A DNA stretch of 6,889 bases from positions 1 through 6,889 of the forward strand of contig CANPXQ010000048.1 in the NCBI GenBank assembly GCA_947586295.1. The letters are read 5' to 3'. The translations under genes were made by a program, and so were the position numbers. Within the stretch, counting starts at the first letter, position 1; the number at the start of each line of letters is the position of its first letter. This document shows, in pieces, positions 1 through 6,862 of the stretch. The notes beneath the pieces are model-generated. The model had not been told where the DNA came from and made no database searches. It saw nothing but the letters and a program-made list of their open reading frames with translations. The stretch is from an uncultured Bacilli bacterium. Lineage in GTDB: Bacteria; Bacillota_I; Bacilli_A; RF39; UBA660.

Positions 1-25
1 GTAAAATTATTATACTAATAAATCA

Positions 26-370
26 ATGATTTGCAACTTCATCAATTTACTAATCAGTATTATACGTGTATATAATATAGGTGATATTATAAATGATACG
101 GATATAAATAATAAATATAGTATTGGTAGTATGAATAACACAAAAAATATTTTAAACAATATTTATTATTTAAATGGAACAAAACCGTCAAATAATTCTA
201 TCGGGACACCAAAGACGATGGAAGAAATAAAATCACTGGCATTTGTAAATGAGTTAAATAAGAATGTTGATGCCATAGATTTAAAAAACATAAATAGTTC
301 TTTAAGTGAATATAAATTATGTAAATGGAAGTTAGGAGAAAGTAATTATCCAGAATTAATATATGATTAG
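26..370 (+). pseudogene. C-terminal remnant of a GLUG-repeat-like surface protein
   Basis: The open frame encodes 114 residues ending in TAG. From about residue 15 it reads like the end of a bacterial cell-surface protein built of GLUG-type repeats: VYNIGDI resembles the CYNTGNI repeat core, IYYLNG resembles the usual CYYL strand, and TMEEIKSLAFVNELN followed by WKLGESNYPEL resembles the tail motif that closes many such proteins (KTxEEMKSxxFVxxLN ... W ... NGYPxL). Against an intact gene, an in-frame TAA lies at 2-4, no ribosome binding site precedes the ATG at 26, and there is no signal peptide or complete repeat. The first 14 residues are hydrophobic and look like out-of-frame sequence. I infer a frameshifted or truncated gene whose body lies upstream of the window. 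A short independent hypothetical protein cannot be excluded. The family link rests on motif memory, not a search. Confidence 0.5.
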
Positions 371-396
371 AGCTATACCTGGCTCTAATTTTATTT
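367..396 (+). terminator. Rho-independent terminator after the surface-protein remnant
   Basis: A 7-bp stem (TTAGAGC at 367-373 with GCTCTAA at 382-388), extendable by one T-G wobble to leave a 6-nt loop, is followed by TTTTATTT at 389-396. The stem starts within the TAG stop codon of the upstream frame. It would separate that transcript from the heat-shock operon. Confidence 0.75.
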
Positions 397-406
397 GGCA
401 AAAAAA

Positions 407-434
407 TTAGCAGTTATATATTGACAAGTGCTAA
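407..434. promoter_or_regulatory. Degenerate second CIRCE-like operator over the -35 box
   Basis: The arms TTAGCAGTT (407-415) and AAGTGCTAA (426-434) form an inverted repeat paired at 8 of 9 positions with a 10-nt spacer. The right arm differs from the CIRCE arm GAGTGCTAA at one base. The left arm differs from TTAGCACTC at two bases. The canonical spacer is 9 nt, so this site is one base longer. The -35 hexamer (421-426) lies across its spacer and the first base of the right arm, so HrcA bound here would block RNA polymerase directly. Tandem CIRCE elements are known upstream of some Bacillota heat-shock operons. Binding at this imperfect copy is an inference. Confidence 0.5.
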
Positions 435-449
435 GCATAATATTATAAT
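421..449 (+). promoter_or_regulatory. Housekeeping sigma-A-type promoter of the hrcA operon
   Basis: A consensus -35 (TTGACA, 421-426) and a consensus -10 (TATAAT, 444-449) are separated by exactly 17 bp. Transcription is predicted to begin near 455-457, inside the downstream CIRCE operator. A fully consensus promoter under a repressor fits the HrcA scheme, in which a strong vegetative promoter is held down until heat stress titrates the repressor. I found no other comparable promoter before the inner genes. Confidence 0.9.
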
Positions 450-453
450 GATA

Positions 454-480
454 TTAGCACTGAAATAATATGAGTGCTAA
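454..480. promoter_or_regulatory. CIRCE operator for HrcA
   Basis: TTAGCACTG (454-462), 9 nt, then GAGTGCTAA (472-480) matches the CIRCE consensus (TTAGCACTC-N9-GAGTGCTAA) at 17 of 18 arm positions. The single mismatch is the innermost base of the left arm (G for C at 462). The palindrome extends outward, giving an uninterrupted 11-bp pairing of 451-461 with 473-483. It covers the predicted transcription start and lies 21 nt before the hrcA start codon, so it can act as a DNA operator and also form a hairpin at the 5' end of the mRNA. It implies autoregulation by the HrcA encoded just downstream. Confidence 0.96.
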
Positions 481-489
481 TATAAAAGT

Positions 490-495
490 AGAGGG
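490..495 (+). promoter_or_regulatory. Ribosome binding site of hrcA
   Basis: AGAGGG lies 6 nt before the ATG at 502. A second ATG at 506 is out of frame, so this site and the conserved N-terminus fix the start at 502. Confidence 0.7.
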
Positions 496-501
496 TATTA
501 T

Positions 502-1509
502 ATGGATGAACGAAAGAATAACCTTTTAAAGGAGATAGTTGAAACATATATAAAAACTGTTAAACCAGTAGGGTCAAAGTCTTTATGTGATAAATTTAAT
601 TGTTCATCGGCAACTATTAGAAATGAAATGGCTTATTTAGAAGAATTAGGTTATTTGGAAAAAAATCATATTAGTAGTGGTCGTATTCCTAGTGAAAAAG
701 GTTATAAATACTATGTTGAAAACTTAATGAAAGCGGAAACATTGAATGGTAAAGATATGTTAAAACTTCAAACTATTTTTGCTAATAGTAATTTACAATT
801 ATCCGATGCTATAACTCAATGTATGGAAATTATTAGTGATATAACTAATTATACGAGTGTTGTTTTAGGAAATAATAGCAAAGATAATTTATTAAGACAA
901 ATAAGTATTATAACTTTAAATCCTAATCAGATAGTTGCTATAGTGTGTACGGATAAAGGACACGTAGAAAATAAAACTTTTACTTTAAAAGAAGGTACTG
1001 ACTTATTGGAATTAACTAAGGTTAGTGAATTAGTTAATAAAAAATTAGTTGGGACACCAATAGATGAAGTTGGTGAAAGATTGGAACTAGAAATTAAACC
1101 AATTATTCAAAAGCAAGTAAAACATTACGAAACCATTTATAATATTTTCTATGATGCCTTTAGTGATTTTGTTACTAGCAATAGCAATGTTCATATGAGT
1201 GGACGAACGAAAATATTTGAACAGCCAGAATATAATAATATTGATGAAATGAAGCGTCTCGCGAATAAGTTAGAAGATATGTCCTTTATTAAAAAAATTG
1301 AAAAAATAGATAATAATGATAAGGAAGTAAAAATTTATATTGGCGAAGAAAATGAATTTGATGCGAATGTAACAATAATTAGAAAAAAATTTGTTATTGA
1401 TGGGGAAGAGAAAACTATTGCTATAATTGGACCTAAAAGAATGGATTATCAAAGAATTGTCGGTTTACTAAATTATATAGATGAAGAAATTGAGAAAAGA
1501 GGAGAATAA
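502..1509 (+). CDS. hrcA: Heat-inducible transcription repressor HrcA
   Basis: HrcA is the dimeric repressor that binds CIRCE operators and shuts off chaperone operons; GroEL is its known activity partner in Bacillus. The 335 residues are a normal full length. Residues 1-72 form the winged-helix DNA-binding domain, with the recognition segment SSATIRNEMAYLEELGYLE at about 35-53 and the wing SSGRIPSEKGYKYYV at about 58-72, both close to the family pattern. The central part (about 100-235) corresponds to the GAF-like dimerisation domain. The C-terminal signatures IGEEN (280-284) and IGPKRMDYQRIVGLLNYI (309-326) are also typical. It is the first gene behind a CIRCE-controlled promoter, so it should repress itself together with grpE, dnaK and the downstream genes. 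Its TAA overlaps the grpE ATG by one base (TAATG), which suggests translational coupling. No truncation or missing domain is seen. Confidence 0.97.
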   Translation: MDERKNNLLKEIVETYIKTVKPVGSKSLCDKFNCSSATIRNEMAYLEELGYLEKNHISSGRIPSEKGYKYYVENLMKAETLNGKDMLKLQTIFANSNLQLSDAITQCMEIISDITNYTSVVLGNNSKDNLLRQISIITLNPNQIVAIVCTDKGHVENKTFTLKEGTDLLELTKVSELVNKKLVGTPIDEVGERLELEIKPIIQKQVKHYETIYNIFYDAFSDFVTSNSNVHMSGRTKIFEQPEYNNIDEMKRLANKLEDMSFIKKIEKIDNNDKEVKIYIGEENEFDANVTIIRKKFVIDGEEKTIAIIGPKRMDYQRIVGLLNYIDEEIEKRGE

Positions 1510-2042
1510 TGGAAAAAGAAACTAAAGAAGGAAATACAAAGAAAAAAGTCAAAGAAATAAAAAAGAAAAATCCGGCATCTAATCAAAAGAAAAATGCTAA
1601 TAAATTAAAAGAAGAAAAAAATATTTTAAATGAAAAAATATTAAGATTAAGTGCTGAGATGCAAAATATGAAAAGACGTAATGATGAAGAAATTGCGCGA
1701 ATATGTAAATATGAAGGTGAAGAATTAATCATTAAGTTATTAAATATAGTTGATAATTTTGAAAGGGCAATAAAATTAGATGATAGTAATTTAACGGATG
1801 AATTATCTAAATTTTTAGAAGGATTTAAGATGATTTATGGAAATTTAGTTAGTATATTAGAAAGTATGGAAGTAAAAGAAATAGATTGCTTAAATCAAAA
1901 ATTTGATCCGATGATGATGGATGCTGTATTAACTATCCACGAAGAAGGAAAAGAAGCCGGTGTTGTCTTAGATGTTTTACAAAAAGGTTATATGTACAAA
2001 GATAAAGTTATAAGACATGCTATGGTAAGAGTTAGTGAATAA
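1509..2042 (+). CDS. grpE: Nucleotide exchange factor GrpE
   Basis: GrpE is the cytosolic dimeric factor that releases ADP from DnaK and so resets the Hsp70 cycle. Its long helices are also a thermosensor in studied species. At 177 residues it is of ordinary to slightly short length. Residues 1-35 are very lysine-rich (13 Lys) and probably disordered. A coiled-coil region follows (about 36-75, with LRLSAEMQNMKRRNDEE). LLNIVDNFERAI (77-88) matches the conserved LLPVLDNLERA segment. The beta domain that contacts DnaK carries KFDPMMMDAV (131-140) and ends in VLQKGYMYKDKVIRHAMVRV (156-175), close to the family signature. The usual HEAV/HQAV after FDP reads MDAV here. An AGAGGAG ribosome binding site at 1498-1504 lies within the end of hrcA, only 4 nt from the start codon. 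The dnaK neighbour confirms the role. Confidence 0.96.
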   Translation: MEKETKEGNTKKKVKEIKKKNPASNQKKNANKLKEEKNILNEKILRLSAEMQNMKRRNDEEIARICKYEGEELIIKLLNIVDNFERAIKLDDSNLTDELSKFLEGFKMIYGNLVSILESMEVKEIDCLNQKFDPMMMDAVLTIHEEGKEAGVVLDVLQKGYMYKDKVIRHAMVRVSE

Positions 2043-2075
2043 TAATACTCAAAATAAAGAAAGGAATGATAAATA

Positions 2076-3896
2076 ATGAGTAAAATTATAGGTATTGACT
2101 TAGGAACAACAAATTCTTGTGTTGCTGTTTTAGAAGGTGGGGAACCAAAAGTTATTCCCAATCCTGAAGGTAATAGAACGACTCCAAGTGTTGTGGCCTT
2201 TAAAGGAGATGAAGAATTAGTAGGAGAAGTTGCTAAAAGACAAGCGGTAACGAATGTTAAAAATACTATTTCTTCTATAAAAAGAAAAATGGGGACTAAT
2301 GAAAAAGTAGAAGCGAACGGTAAAAAATGGACGCCAGAAGAAATTAGTGCCAAGATATTAGCGAAACTTAAAAAGGATGCGGAAAGTTATTTAGGCGAAA
2401 AAGTAACAAAAGCGGTTATAACAGTTCCAGCCTATTTTAACGATGCGGAAAGACAAGCTACAAAAAATGCTGGTAAAATTGCCGGATTAGAAGTTGAAAG
2501 GATTATTAATGAACCAACAGCTGCTGCTTTAGCTTATGGCCTTGATAAACAAGATAAATTACAAACTATTTTAGTTTATGACTTAGGTGGAGGTACATTT
2601 GATGTATCTATATTGGAACTAGGTGATGGGGTATTTGAAGTTAAAGCTACAAGTGGTAATAATCGTTTAGGTGGCGATGATTTCGATAAAAGAATCTCTG
2701 ATTATTTAGTGGAAGAATTTAAAAAAGAACATAGTGTTGATTTAAGTACTGATGCTATGGCGATGCAAAGAATTAAAGATGCGGCAGAAAAAGCCAAAAA
2801 AGATTTATCAGGTATGACTAATGCTCAAATATCTCTTCCATTTATTACCCAAACCGCAGAAGGACCTCTTCATATGGAAGTAACATTATCCAAAGCTAAG
2901 TTTGAAGATTTATGCCGTGATTTGTTTGATTCAACATTAGAACCTGTTCGTAAAGCTCTTAAAGATGCTAAATTAAAAACTAGTGATATTGATAAAGTTA
3001 TTTTAGTTGGTGGTTCAACGAGAATTCCTTACATTCAAGAATTAGTTAAAAAAGAATTAGGTCAAGAACCAAATAAAAGCGTTAACCCTGATGAAGTTGT
3101 GGCTATGGGTGCTTCAATTCAAGGGGGAGTATTAACTGGTGAAGTAGATGACATAGTATTACTAGATGTTACACCTCTTTCTTTAGGTATTGAAACATTA
3201 GGTAATGTTATGACTGTTTTAATTCCTCGTAATACCACAATTCCAACAAGCAAGAGTCAAGTATTTTCTACAGCTGTTGATAATCAACCCGCCGTTGATA
3301 TTCACGTATTACAAGGGGAAAGACCAATGGCATCGGATAATAAAACATTAGGAAACTTCCAACTTACGAATTTACCTCCTGCTAAAAGAGGCGTACCACA
3401 AATTGAAGTTACATTTGATATTGATGCCAATGGTATTGTTAATGTTAGAGCTAAAGATTTAGGAACAAATAAAGAACAATCAATTACAATTACTTCAAGT
3501 ACTAATTTATCTGATGACGAAATAGATAAAATGGTTAAAGAAGCAGAAGCAAATAAAGAAGCTGATGAAAAGAAAAAAGAAGAAGCGGAAGTAAGAAATA
3601 ATGCCGATGCAATGATCTTCTCTACGGAAAAAGCTTTAGAAGATTTAGGTGATAAAGTTAATAGTGATGATAAAACTAAAGCTTTAGACTTAGTTAGTGA
3701 ACTTAAGAAAGCTTTAGAAGGAAGTGACCTTGATGATATCAAAAAGAAAACGGAAGAATTAAATAAAGTAGCAATGGATTTAGCGGCTAAAGTTTATGAA
3801 CAAGCAGCTAAAGAAAATAAAGAAGAAGCTACAAGTGAAACTAAAAATGATGATTCCCACGAAAAAGTAGAAGACGCAACATATGAAGAAAAATAA
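2076..3896 (+). CDS. dnaK: Molecular chaperone DnaK (Hsp70)
   Basis: DnaK is the ATP-dependent chaperone that binds exposed hydrophobic peptide segments; DnaJ stimulates its hydrolysis and GrpE its nucleotide exchange. The 606 residues are full length. The ATPase domain (about 1-355) shows GIDLGTTNS (6-14), the catalytic Lys in SIKRK (K69), VYDLGGGTFDVSIL (167-180, with T174 at the place of E. coli T199), NRLGGDDFD (196-204) and ILVGGSTRIP (309-318). The interdomain linker is VLLDVTPLSLGIET (361-374). The substrate-binding domain follows, then a helical lid and an acidic, Lys/Glu-rich tail ending in VEDATYEEK. About two dozen residues present in E. coli DnaK after IKR are absent near 71-80, as in monoderm bacteria. 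A ribosome binding site AAAGGA (2060-2065) lies 10 nt before the ATG. No CIRCE or promoter is seen in the 33-nt gap after grpE, so expression depends on the hrcA promoter. Confidence 0.98.
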   Translation: MSKIIGIDLGTTNSCVAVLEGGEPKVIPNPEGNRTTPSVVAFKGDEELVGEVAKRQAVTNVKNTISSIKRKMGTNEKVEANGKKWTPEEISAKILAKLKKDAESYLGEKVTKAVITVPAYFNDAERQATKNAGKIAGLEVERIINEPTAAALAYGLDKQDKLQTILVYDLGGGTFDVSILELGDGVFEVKATSGNNRLGGDDFDKRISDYLVEEFKKEHSVDLSTDAMAMQRIKDAAEKAKKDLSGMTNAQISLPFITQTAEGPLHMEVTLSKAKFEDLCRDLFDSTLEPVRKALKDAKLKTSDIDKVILVGGSTRIPYIQELVKKELGQEPNKSVNPDEVVAMGASIQGGVLTGEVDDIVLLDVTPLSLGIETLGNVMTVLIPRNTTIPTSKSQVFSTAVDNQPAVDIHVLQGERPMASDNKTLGNFQLTNLPPAKRGVPQIEVTFDIDANGIVNVRAKDLGTNKEQSITITSSTNLSDDEIDKMVKEAEANKEADEKKKEEAEVRNNADAMIFSTEKALEDLGDKVNSDDKTKALDLVSELKKALEGSDLDDIKKKTEELNKVAMDLAAKVYEQAAKENKEEATSETKNDDSHEKVEDATYEEK

Positions 3897-3921
3897 GGAG
3901 AGTAAAGCTCTCCTTTATATT
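3895..3921 (+). terminator. Hairpin between dnaK and pepF, possible weak terminator
   Basis: AAGGAGAG (3895-3902) pairs perfectly with CTCTCCTT (3908-3915) around a 5-nt loop. The stem begins inside the dnaK TAA. The following TTATATT is an interrupted U tract, so termination is probably partial. The hairpin may instead protect the dnaK mRNA 3' end or lower expression of pepF and dnaJ relative to dnaK. The left arm contains AAGGAG, which resembles a ribosome binding site, but no start codon follows at a usable distance. Confidence 0.55.
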
Positions 3922-3942
3922 AGTTAAAGGAATAGGTAAGAT

Positions 3943-5748
3943 ATGAAAAAAAGAAAAGATTATAATGAAGAATTAAAATGGAATGTTAAAGATTTATATA
4001 AAGATGAAGAAGCATTTTCGAAAAGTTATCAAAAGGTATTAATCGATATTGAAAAATATGCCAAATATCAAGGACATATTTTAGATAATGCGGATACTTT
4101 ATATGAACTTTTAACTTTTGATAGTGAATTATCTAAACAAATAGAACAATTATTTATTTATGGTCATATTCAAAATGATCAAGATACAACGGATCCAAAA
4201 TATCAAACAATTTATGGGCAAATAATTTCTTTATATGATAAATATCGTTCAAAAACCGCTTTTATAGTTCCCGAAATATTAAAAAAAAGCTATCAAGTAA
4301 TTGAAAATTATATTAAAGAAAATCCTAAATTACAACCTTTTTCTCGGCAATTAAAAGAATTATTTAAATATAAAAAATATACCTTATCTGATAAAGAAGA
4401 AAAAATAATTTCTAATTTAAGTATGTCTTTATCGACCCCAGATGATGTTTTTTCTGCCTTAACGGATGCTGATTTAAAATTTGGAAAAATTGCGATTAAT
4501 AAAGATGAAAAAATAGAGTTGACAGAAAAAACATATCGTAATTTAGCTCAAAATAGTAATCGTAATATTCGTAAAATGGCTTTTAAGAAGTTATATAAAA
4601 CATATAGTAATTATAAAAATACATATGCTATGCTTTTAGCTAGTCAAGTTAAAAATAATAATAAAGTAGCACAAATAAAAGGTTATGATTCAGCTTTACA
4701 AGCATCACTTTATCATAATGATATACCTATAGAAGTTTATACTAATTTAATTTTTGTTGTGAAGAAGAATATTTCTTATTTAAGTAAATATTGGCAAATA
4801 AAAAAAGATGCTTTAAAGGTTGATAAATTACATTTATATGATACTTATGCGCCAATCGTAAAATCCGTAGATAAAAAATATAGTCTTCAAGAAGCTCAAG
4901 ATGTAATAATGCGTTCTTTAAATGTTTTGGGTGAAGATTATCTAAATAATTTAAAAAAGGCTTTTACTGAACGTTGGATTGATTTTTGTCCTAATGATGG
5001 TAAAAGAAATGGGGCTTATTGTACTGCTTGTTATAATGTGCATCCTTATGTTTTATTAAGTTATGATCATACTTTAGAAAACGTTTCAACTTTAATTCAC
5101 GAATTAGGGCATGCATTGCATTATTACTATGCGATAAAAAATAATAGTTATGAAGATTATAATTATTCGATTTTTGTAGCCGAAGTCGCTAGTCAAGTTA
5201 ATCAAATTTTATTAAGTAAATATTTAATTAATAATACGAAAGATAAAGATTTTCAAAAATATTTAATTGATGATTTAATTAGTGATTTTAAAGCGACTAT
5301 TTATCGGCAAACAATGTTTGCAGATTTTGAAAAAAGAATTTACGATTATGATGCCGAAGGTAAAGTTTTAACTTATGAAGTATTGAATAATATATATTAT
5401 GAACTCAATAAAACTTATTTTGGTAAAAATATTGTTGTCGATAAAGATATTCAATATGAATGGTCAAGAATACCTCATTTTTATTCGCCATTTTATGTTT
5501 ATCAATATGCTACAGCCTATGCTGCGGCTATAAAAATTGCAATGGATATTTTAGCAAAAAAAGAAAATATAGTAAAAAATTACTTGCATTTTTTAAGTTT
5601 AGGTTGTACAGTAGATCCCATTAATTCTAAAAAAGTTGTCGGTGTAGATATGTTAAATCCTCAAATCTATGATGATGCTTTTAAATATTTTAACGATTTA
5701 ATTATAGAACTAGAAAAATTATATAAAGAAGGTAATATAGATGAATAA
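3943..5748 (+). CDS. pepF: Oligoendopeptidase F (M3 family zinc metallopeptidase)
   Basis: PepF-type enzymes are cytosolic zinc endopeptidases that cut short oligopeptides, not folded proteins. The 601 residues match the usual length of about 600. The N-terminal half (about 1-200) is the helical PepF lobe. The catalytic domain follows, with VSTLIHELGHALH (381-393): H386 and H390 are zinc ligands and E387 is the catalytic base. The third ligand is E414 in FVAEVAS. RIPHFYSPFYVYQYATAYAAA (509-529) matches the substrate-binding Tyr/His segment of the family. There is no signal peptide or membrane segment. One oddity is that the Glu usually found seven residues after the third ligand (EVASTxNE) reads Gln here (Q421, codon CAA at 5203-5205). 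AAAGGA (3926-3931), 11 nt before the ATG, is the likely ribosome binding site. The gene sits between dnaK and dnaJ and overlaps dnaJ, suggesting co-expression under HrcA control with removal of peptides released by stress proteolysis. The substrate range is not shown by the sequence. Confidence 0.93.
   Translation: MKKRKDYNEELKWNVKDLYKDEEAFSKSYQKVLIDIEKYAKYQGHILDNADTLYELLTFDSELSKQIEQLFIYGHIQNDQDTTDPKYQTIYGQIISLYDKYRSKTAFIVPEILKKSYQVIENYIKENPKLQPFSRQLKELFKYKKYTLSDKEEKIISNLSMSLSTPDDVFSALTDADLKFGKIAINKDEKIELTEKTYRNLAQNSNRNIRKMAFKKLYKTYSNYKNTYAMLLASQVKNNNKVAQIKGYDSALQASLYHNDIPIEVYTNLIFVVKKNISYLSKYWQIKKDALKVDKLHLYDTYAPIVKSVDKKYSLQEAQDVIMRSLNVLGEDYLNNLKKAFTERWIDFCPNDGKRNGAYCTACYNVHPYVLLSYDHTLENVSTLIHELGHALHYYYAIKNNSYEDYNYSIFVAEVASQVNQILLSKYLINNTKDKDFQKYLIDDLISDFKATIYRQTMFADFEKRIYDYDAEGKVLTYEVLNNIYYELNKTYFGKNIVVDKDIQYEWSRIPHFYSPFYVYQYATAYAAAIKIAMDILAKKENIVKNYLHFLSLGCTVDPINSKKVVGVDMLNPQIYDDAFKYFNDLIIELEKLYKEGNIDE
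5725..5732 (+). promoter_or_regulatory. Ribosome binding site of dnaJ inside pepF
   Basis: AAAGAAGG lies within the last codons of pepF, 8 nt before the dnaJ ATG at 5741. It supports this start even though it lies 8 nt upstream of the end of pepF, and it fits translational coupling of the two genes. Confidence 0.65.
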
Positions 5749-6862
5749 AAAAGATTATTATGAAGTATTAGGTGTTAGTAAGAATGCTACTGACGAAGAA
5801 ATAAAAAGAGCTTTTCGCCGCCTAGCAAAACAATATCATCCCGATGTTAATAAAGAAGCTGGGGCTAGTGAAAAATTTAAAGAAATTGGGGAAGCTTATG
5901 CGGTATTATCGGATGCCAATAAAAGACGGCAATATGATCAATTTGGCCATGCGGCATTTCAAAATAATGCCTCTGGCGGAGCCGGTTTTAGCGATTTTGA
6001 TATGGGCGATATTAATTTAGATGATATATTAAATGATTTATTCGGCGGTGGTTTTGGTTTTGGTAATTTTAATTCTCGTACGCGGAGTAGTTCAAGAAAT
6101 AAAGGCCAAGATGAAAGAGTATTATTAAACTTAACGTTTGATGAAGCAGTTTTTGGTTGTGAAAAAGATATAAAATTGGATTTAGATGTCGTCTGTCCGG
6201 ATTGTAATGGCAATGGTGGTTTTAACGAAAAAACGTGTCGTAGTTGTGGCGGATCGGGTCGGATATTAGAACAACAACAAACTATTTTTGGCTATATGCA
6301 AACCCAAAAAATATGTCCAGAATGTCGTGGTTCGGGAAGAAGTTTTGAAGTAACTTGTAATACTTGTCGCGGTAAAGGAATTATAAGGAAAGAAAAAACT
6401 TTCACTGTTACAATTCCTGAAGGTGTGGATGATGGATATCAATTAAGATTATCATCAAAAGGAAATGCTTCTAAAAATGGTGGAGCTAATGGGGATATTT
6501 ATATTGAATTTAAAATTAAAGAACATCCATTATTTAAAAGAGAAAATAATGATATATATTTAAATGTTCCAACATCAATTGTCGAAGCTACTATAGGTTG
6601 TAAAAAAGAAATACCAACATTAACGGGTAATGTCTTATTAGATATTAAACCGGGTACCCAAAGTGGAACCAAACTTAAACTTAAGGGTAAGGGTATAAAA
6701 ACACCTAATTCTCTAATTAGAGGTAATATGTATGCCATAATTGATGTTAAAATTCCGAAAAGTTTGGATAGACATCAAAAAGATTTATTTCAACAATTGG
6801 CGGATACTTCTTTAGATGATACTGTGGAATTTAAGAATTTTAAAAAGTATTTGAAAAGATAA
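5741..6862 (+). CDS. dnaJ: Chaperone protein DnaJ (type I Hsp40)
   Basis: DnaJ delivers unfolded substrates to DnaK and stimulates its ATPase. The 373 residues are full length and every type I domain is present. The J domain (about 4-69) has the HPD motif at 33-35 within KQYHPDVNK. A Gly/Phe-rich segment follows (about 79-110, with FGGGFGFGNF), interrupted by an acidic DIxLDDILNDLF stretch. The cysteine-rich domain has four CxxCxGxG repeats starting at C152, C166, C192 and C206, giving two zinc sites. The C-terminal substrate-binding domains include FTVTIPEGVDDGYQLRLSSKG (about 221-241), GDIYIEFKIKEHPLFKREN (251-269) and a final dimerisation tail. The first codons overlap the end of pepF by 8 nt. 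In most Bacillota dnaJ directly follows dnaK, so here it is displaced by one peptidase gene. No catalytic or zinc residue is missing. Confidence 0.98.
   Translation: MNKKDYYEVLGVSKNATDEEIKRAFRRLAKQYHPDVNKEAGASEKFKEIGEAYAVLSDANKRRQYDQFGHAAFQNNASGGAGFSDFDMGDINLDDILNDLFGGGFGFGNFNSRTRSSSRNKGQDERVLLNLTFDEAVFGCEKDIKLDLDVVCPDCNGNGGFNEKTCRSCGGSGRILEQQQTIFGYMQTQKICPECRGSGRSFEVTCNTCRGKGIIRKEKTFTVTIPEGVDDGYQLRLSSKGNASKNGGANGDIYIEFKIKEHPLFKRENNDIYLNVPTSIVEATIGCKKEIPTLTGNVLLDIKPGTQSGTKLKLKGKGIKTPNSLIRGNMYAIIDVKIPKSLDRHQKDLFQQLADTSLDDTVEFKNFKKYLKR

Noticed and set aside
198..401. 67-codon open frame on the minus strand opposite the surface-protein remnant and terminator
   Set aside because: No ribosome binding site, it runs through the terminator hairpin, and the product has no recognisable motif.
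2043..2075. Second CIRCE or regulatory site before dnaK
   Set aside because: The 33-nt gap contains only the ribosome binding site and AT-rich sequence; no TTAGCAC or GTGCTAA arm is present.
1988..2353. 121-codon minus-strand open frame opposite the grpE end and dnaK start
   Set aside because: It overlaps two certain genes on the other strand and is explained by their codon composition.
3302..3742. 146-codon minus-strand open frame opposite dnaK, rich in Ser and Leu
   Set aside because: Ser/Leu richness is the antisense of the Lys/Glu/Ala-rich DnaK lid; no independent start signals.
3700..3942. Possible internal promoter for pepF-dnaJ at the end of dnaK or in the gap
   Set aside because: No paired -35 and -10 with suitable spacing could be found; only scattered AT-rich hexamers typical of this genome.
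5959..6213. Minus-strand open frame opposite the dnaJ Gly/Phe region
   Set aside because: The Pro/Lys-rich product is the complement of Gly/Phe codons of dnaJ.
6191..6376. Repeated TGT/TGC-rich motif pattern in dnaJ resembling a DNA repeat
   Set aside because: It encodes the four CxxCxGxG zinc-binding repeats; similarity is at protein level, not a nucleotide repeat element.
6499..6738. Minus-strand open frame of 79 codons opposite the dnaJ C-terminal domain
   Set aside because: It lies wholly within dnaJ and lacks a ribosome binding site or known motif.
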